Shown in pieces: positions 59,693-64,000 of a stretch of DNA of 64,000 nt. The notes beneath the pieces are model-generated. The model did not search any database. It was not told the origin of the DNA and saw only the letters and a list, made by a program, of their open reading frames with translations. Source of the DNA: Tepidiphilus sp. J10 (GTDB lineage Bacteria; Pseudomonadota; Gammaproteobacteria; Burkholderiales; Thiobacillaceae); contig CAMDGQ010000003.1 in assembly GCA_945897955.1 (NCBI GenBank), positions 26,592 to 90,591 of the forward strand. Direction: 5' to 3'. The first letter of the stretch is position 1. Each line of letters begins with the position of its first letter. The position numbers and the translations under genes were made by a program.

Positions 59693-61213
59693 TCATGTGC
59701 CGCAGAAGGTGCGGAATTCAGCCATGAACTCGCCTGATGCCGGCTCGGCGTAACGGGCCAGGGCAGGAGCCAGGGCAGGGGCCAGGGCCGGGTCTTCGTC
59801 GAAGGGGTGTTGCAAGGCATTCAGTAATTGTTCGAACGGTGTCAGATCGCCTTCGTCCGAGGCGGCGGCAAGCGCTTCCTCGACGCGATGATTGCGCGGA
59901 ATCAGCCAGGGATTGACCCGGCGCATCGAGGTTGCGCGCGGGGTGATGTTGGGGGTGGCGTCCTCGAAGGCGCATCGCTCACGCCAGCGTTGCAGCCAGA
60001 GATCCAGCCCCGGCTGCCCGGCGAACAAGGCGCGCAGCGGCGCTTCATTGCCTTCCGCCGCATCCGCCAGTCTTCGCCATGCCAGCGTGAAATCCACTTG
60101 TTGCGCGTGCAGCAGATCCAGCCAGCTTTCGCCCAAGGCGGTATCGACATGGTCGCCATGCTCAACCGTGCCGCGCAGCCCGAGTTTGGCGCGCAGACCG
60201 GCCAGCCAATGATGCTGGTAGCGCGCCATGAAACTGTCGATGACCTCGGTGGCCAATTCGATCGCTTGACCTTCGTCGTCGGCGATCAGCGGCAGCAAGG
60301 TTTCGGCCAGACGGGACAGGTTCCAGCGGGCGATGCGCGGCTGCGCCTCGTAAGCGTAGCGGCCCATTTCGTCGATGGAACTGAACACCGCGCGCGGATC
60401 GAATGCCTCCATGAAAGCGCAGGGGCCGAAGTCGATGCTCTCGCCGGGAATGCCCATGTTGTCGGTGTTCATCACGCCGTGGATGAAGCCGACATGCATC
60501 CATTGCGCGATCAGCGCGGCCTGGCGTTCGGCCACGGCGCGCAGGAATTCCAGATAACGGTTTTCTGACGCCAGCAATTCCGGGAAATGGCGCGCGATGG
60601 CGTAATCGGCGAGTTGGCGCATTTGCTCCGGCGTGCCATGCGCGGCGAAGTACTGGAAAGTGCCGACGCGCAGATGGCTTGCGGCGACGCGGGTGAGGAT
60701 GGCGCCGGGCAGCGTGCGCTCGCGCCAGACCGGCTCGCCGGTGGACACCACCGCTAGCGCGCGCGTGCTGGGAATACCCAGCGCGTGCATCGCCTCGCCG
60801 ATCAGCACCTCGCGCAGCATCGGCCCCACCGCAGCTTTGCCGTCGCCTCGGCGGGAAAACGGCGTGCGCCCCGAACCCTTGAAAGCGATATCCCGCCGTC
60901 GGCCATGGCGGTCGATAACCTCGCCGATCAGCAGCGCGCGGCCATCGCCCAACTGGGGATTGAACTGCCCGAACTGATGCCCCGAGTAAGCCTGGGCAAT
61001 GGGCTGCGCGCCCTCCGGCAGCGCATTGCCGGAAAACATCGCTGCCAGCGCGGCATCGTCCTGCCCGGCCAGGCCCAACTGCAATTCCTCTGCCAGTCCG
61101 CGATTGAAGAACAGCAACACCGGTTCAGGTACCGTCGCGGGCTGGCAGGGCTCGTAGAAGCCTGGCAGGTCGCGGGCGTAGGTGTTGTCGAAGGGGAGGA
61201 GGGTGGTTGGCAT
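59693..61213 (-). CDS. selO: SelO-family protein AMPylase (YdiU-like)
   Basis: A 506-residue pseudokinase-fold enzyme that transfers AMP to proteins. The family segments YSGHQFGQFNPQLGDGRA, FKGSGRTPFSRRGDGKA and HGVMNTDNMGIPGESIDFGP are present. The C-terminus is FCGT, with Cys at the antepenultimate position that holds selenocysteine in SelO of other organisms. It is Cys-containing here. AMPylation by SelO is linked to oxidative stress in E. coli. Confidence 0.94.
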   Translation of the reverse strand: MPTTLLPFDNTYARDLPGFYEPCQPATVPEPVLLFFNRGLAEELQLGLAGQDDAALAAMFSGNALPEGAQPIAQAYSGHQFGQFNPQLGDGRALLIGEVIDRHGRRRDIAFKGSGRTPFSRRGDGKAAVGPMLREVLIGEAMHALGIPSTRALAVVSTGEPVWRERTLPGAILTRVAASHLRVGTFQYFAAHGTPEQMRQLADYAIARHFPELLASENRYLEFLRAVAERQAALIAQWMHVGFIHGVMNTDNMGIPGESIDFGPCAFMEAFDPRAVFSSIDEMGRYAYEAQPRIARWNLSRLAETLLPLIADDEGQAIELATEVIDSFMARYQHHWLAGLRAKLGLRGTVEHGDHVDTALGESWLDLLHAQQVDFTLAWRRLADAAEGNEAPLRALFAGQPGLDLWLQRWRERCAFEDATPNITPRATSMRRVNPWLIPRNHRVEEALAAASDEGDLTPFEQLLNALQHPFDEDPALAPALAPALARYAEPASGEFMAEFRTFCGT

Positions 61214-61338
61214 CGGTGGGGCCGCATTTCAGACGGTATGAGTAATTGGGAACGAACTTTGGGCCAACTGCGCGGAAATTCCACCCCAACTTGATCAGGG
61301 GTAAGACTCGTGTTCGTAACGAGCCGGACACCACCCAA

Positions 61339-61818
61339 TCAGCCGACGGGCAGATCGCTGCACTCCGTGAACGTCGCGGCCTGGCCGTGCAGATGGCCGG
61401 CGGCATCGACGAGGTTCCACACGGTGGCGTTGCGGATGCTGAAACGGCGGCCGCTTTTGGCGATGCGGATGCCGCTGTAATGGTCGATGTATCCGGTCAT
61501 GGCGACCTGCGCCAGCAAGCGGCTGCGCTCCGCCTGAACTAGCGGTTCAGCGGATAGACGCGAGGGCAGGCCGACGATTTCCCGCCAAGGCATTTCGAAA
61601 CGCGCCTGCGCGGCGAGGTTGGCGTAAGTGAAGCGGGGATCCGCCGTGGGGTCGTGCGAAAGCACGACAAAGTGGGCGTGATACAGGTATTGCGCGGCGT
61701 CGAAAGGAGATAGAGCGGGATCGACCAGATCGCGCCCGGTCAGGCGGCGATGGCTGGCGATCAGCAGCCGGACATGGTCGAGGTAAAAGCCATTGTCCGG
61801 CGCGGGTTCCGGGGTCAT
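61339..61818 (-). CDS. MEKHLA-domain protein
   Basis: A 159-residue protein of the MEKHLA family, related to PAS-like domains. Visible features are LIASHRRLTGRDLVD, DPRFTYANLAAQARFEMPWREIVGLPSRLSAE and IDHYSGIRIAKSGRRF. No other domain is attached. It lies between selO and thiC. The ligand or partner is unknown; PAS-type sensing is an inference from fold. Confidence 0.86.
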   Translation of the reverse strand: MTPEPAPDNGFYLDHVRLLIASHRRLTGRDLVDPALSPFDAAQYLYHAHFVVLSHDPTADPRFTYANLAAQARFEMPWREIVGLPSRLSAEPLVQAERSRLLAQVAMTGYIDHYSGIRIAKSGRRFSIRNATVWNLVDAAGHLHGQAATFTECSDLPVG

Positions 61819-61857
61819 GCGTGTTCCCGATGGATAAATGCGGGCATCCCCTCGCGG

Positions 61858-63940
<2,083 letters not shown>

Positions 63941-64000
63941 GTGGGCTGGAAGCTAGCTTAAAGTGGCATATAAAACAACCATGTTGGCGGCGATGTTGGC
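63941..64000 (-). promoter_or_regulatory. Probable thiC promoter region, window edge
   Basis: These last 60 bases lie upstream of the riboswitch. On the minus strand an AT-rich TTTTATATGCC segment could be part of a -10 box for the thiC transcript, but no clear -35 is seen and the sequence ends here. Confidence 0.3.

Overview
The window is about 60% GC and reads as a chromosomal segment of a Betaproteobacterium, probably a Nitrosomonadales-type chemolithotroph (Gallionellaceae, Sulfuricellaceae or Hydrogenophilaceae). This is an inference from gene content: there is no rRNA gene to confirm it. The supporting blocks are pcnB-folK-deoxynucleoside kinase-panB-panC, dapA-bamC-MBL, DUF3579 beside rpsT, an Isp-type [NiFe] hydrogenase and a PEP-CTERM protein. 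I saw no rRNA, tRNA, CRISPR array, phage or insertion sequence.

Layout. 1-1.7 kb: end of rpsT, DUF3579, pyrophosphatase, phosphoesterase. 2.0-8.3 kb: c-di-GMP signalling, with a periplasmic binding protein translationally coupled to a GGDEF-EAL protein and a degenerate HD-GYP protein, plus a cysteine-less thioredoxin/TPR protein. 8.3-14.9 kb: a membrane-bound [NiFe] hydrogenase module (hypC divergent; protease, HupH, small subunit, Isp1, Isp2, an unrecognised 148-aa protein, large subunit). 15.0-23.9 kb: a complete nine-gene V/A-type ATPase operon on the same strand, only 108 bp after the hydrogenase. 24.0-27.5 kb: a di-heme cytochrome c peroxidase overlapping a DAHL-PAS-GGDEF-EAL protein.

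27.6-31.9 kb (minus strand): pantothenate and folate genes, a deoxynucleoside kinase and poly(A) polymerase. 32.0-34.3 kb: ExbB/ExbD, LpxK and a Trm112-like protein. 34.3-40.5 kb: flagellar genes fliJKLMNOPQR, with a nine-G tract inside fliL. 40.5-46.6 kb: dapA, bamC, a metallo-hydrolase, a DEAD-box helicase, DUF3301 and an acyl-ACP synthetase-like enzyme. 46.6-50.8 kb (minus): four exported proteins (PEP-CTERM, beta-propeller with dockerin-like tail, TolB-like propeller, small Ig-like).

51.4-57.1 kb (minus): an arsenic locus, in transcription order arsR, two arsC, an aquaporin, a non-canonical MBL protein, a UPF0718 permease, a 112-aa protein with a CC...CC tail, arsM and a small redox protein, behind a nested palindrome. 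57.1-64 kb (minus): an RlmN-like enzyme, small exported or unknown proteins, SelO, a MEKHLA protein and thiC under a TPP riboswitch.

The most distinctive points are the hydrogenase/V-ATPase juxtaposition with an unrecognised hydrogenase-operon protein, the composition of the arsenic locus, and a recurrent class of heptameric NTTCANN repeats in intergenic gaps at three places.
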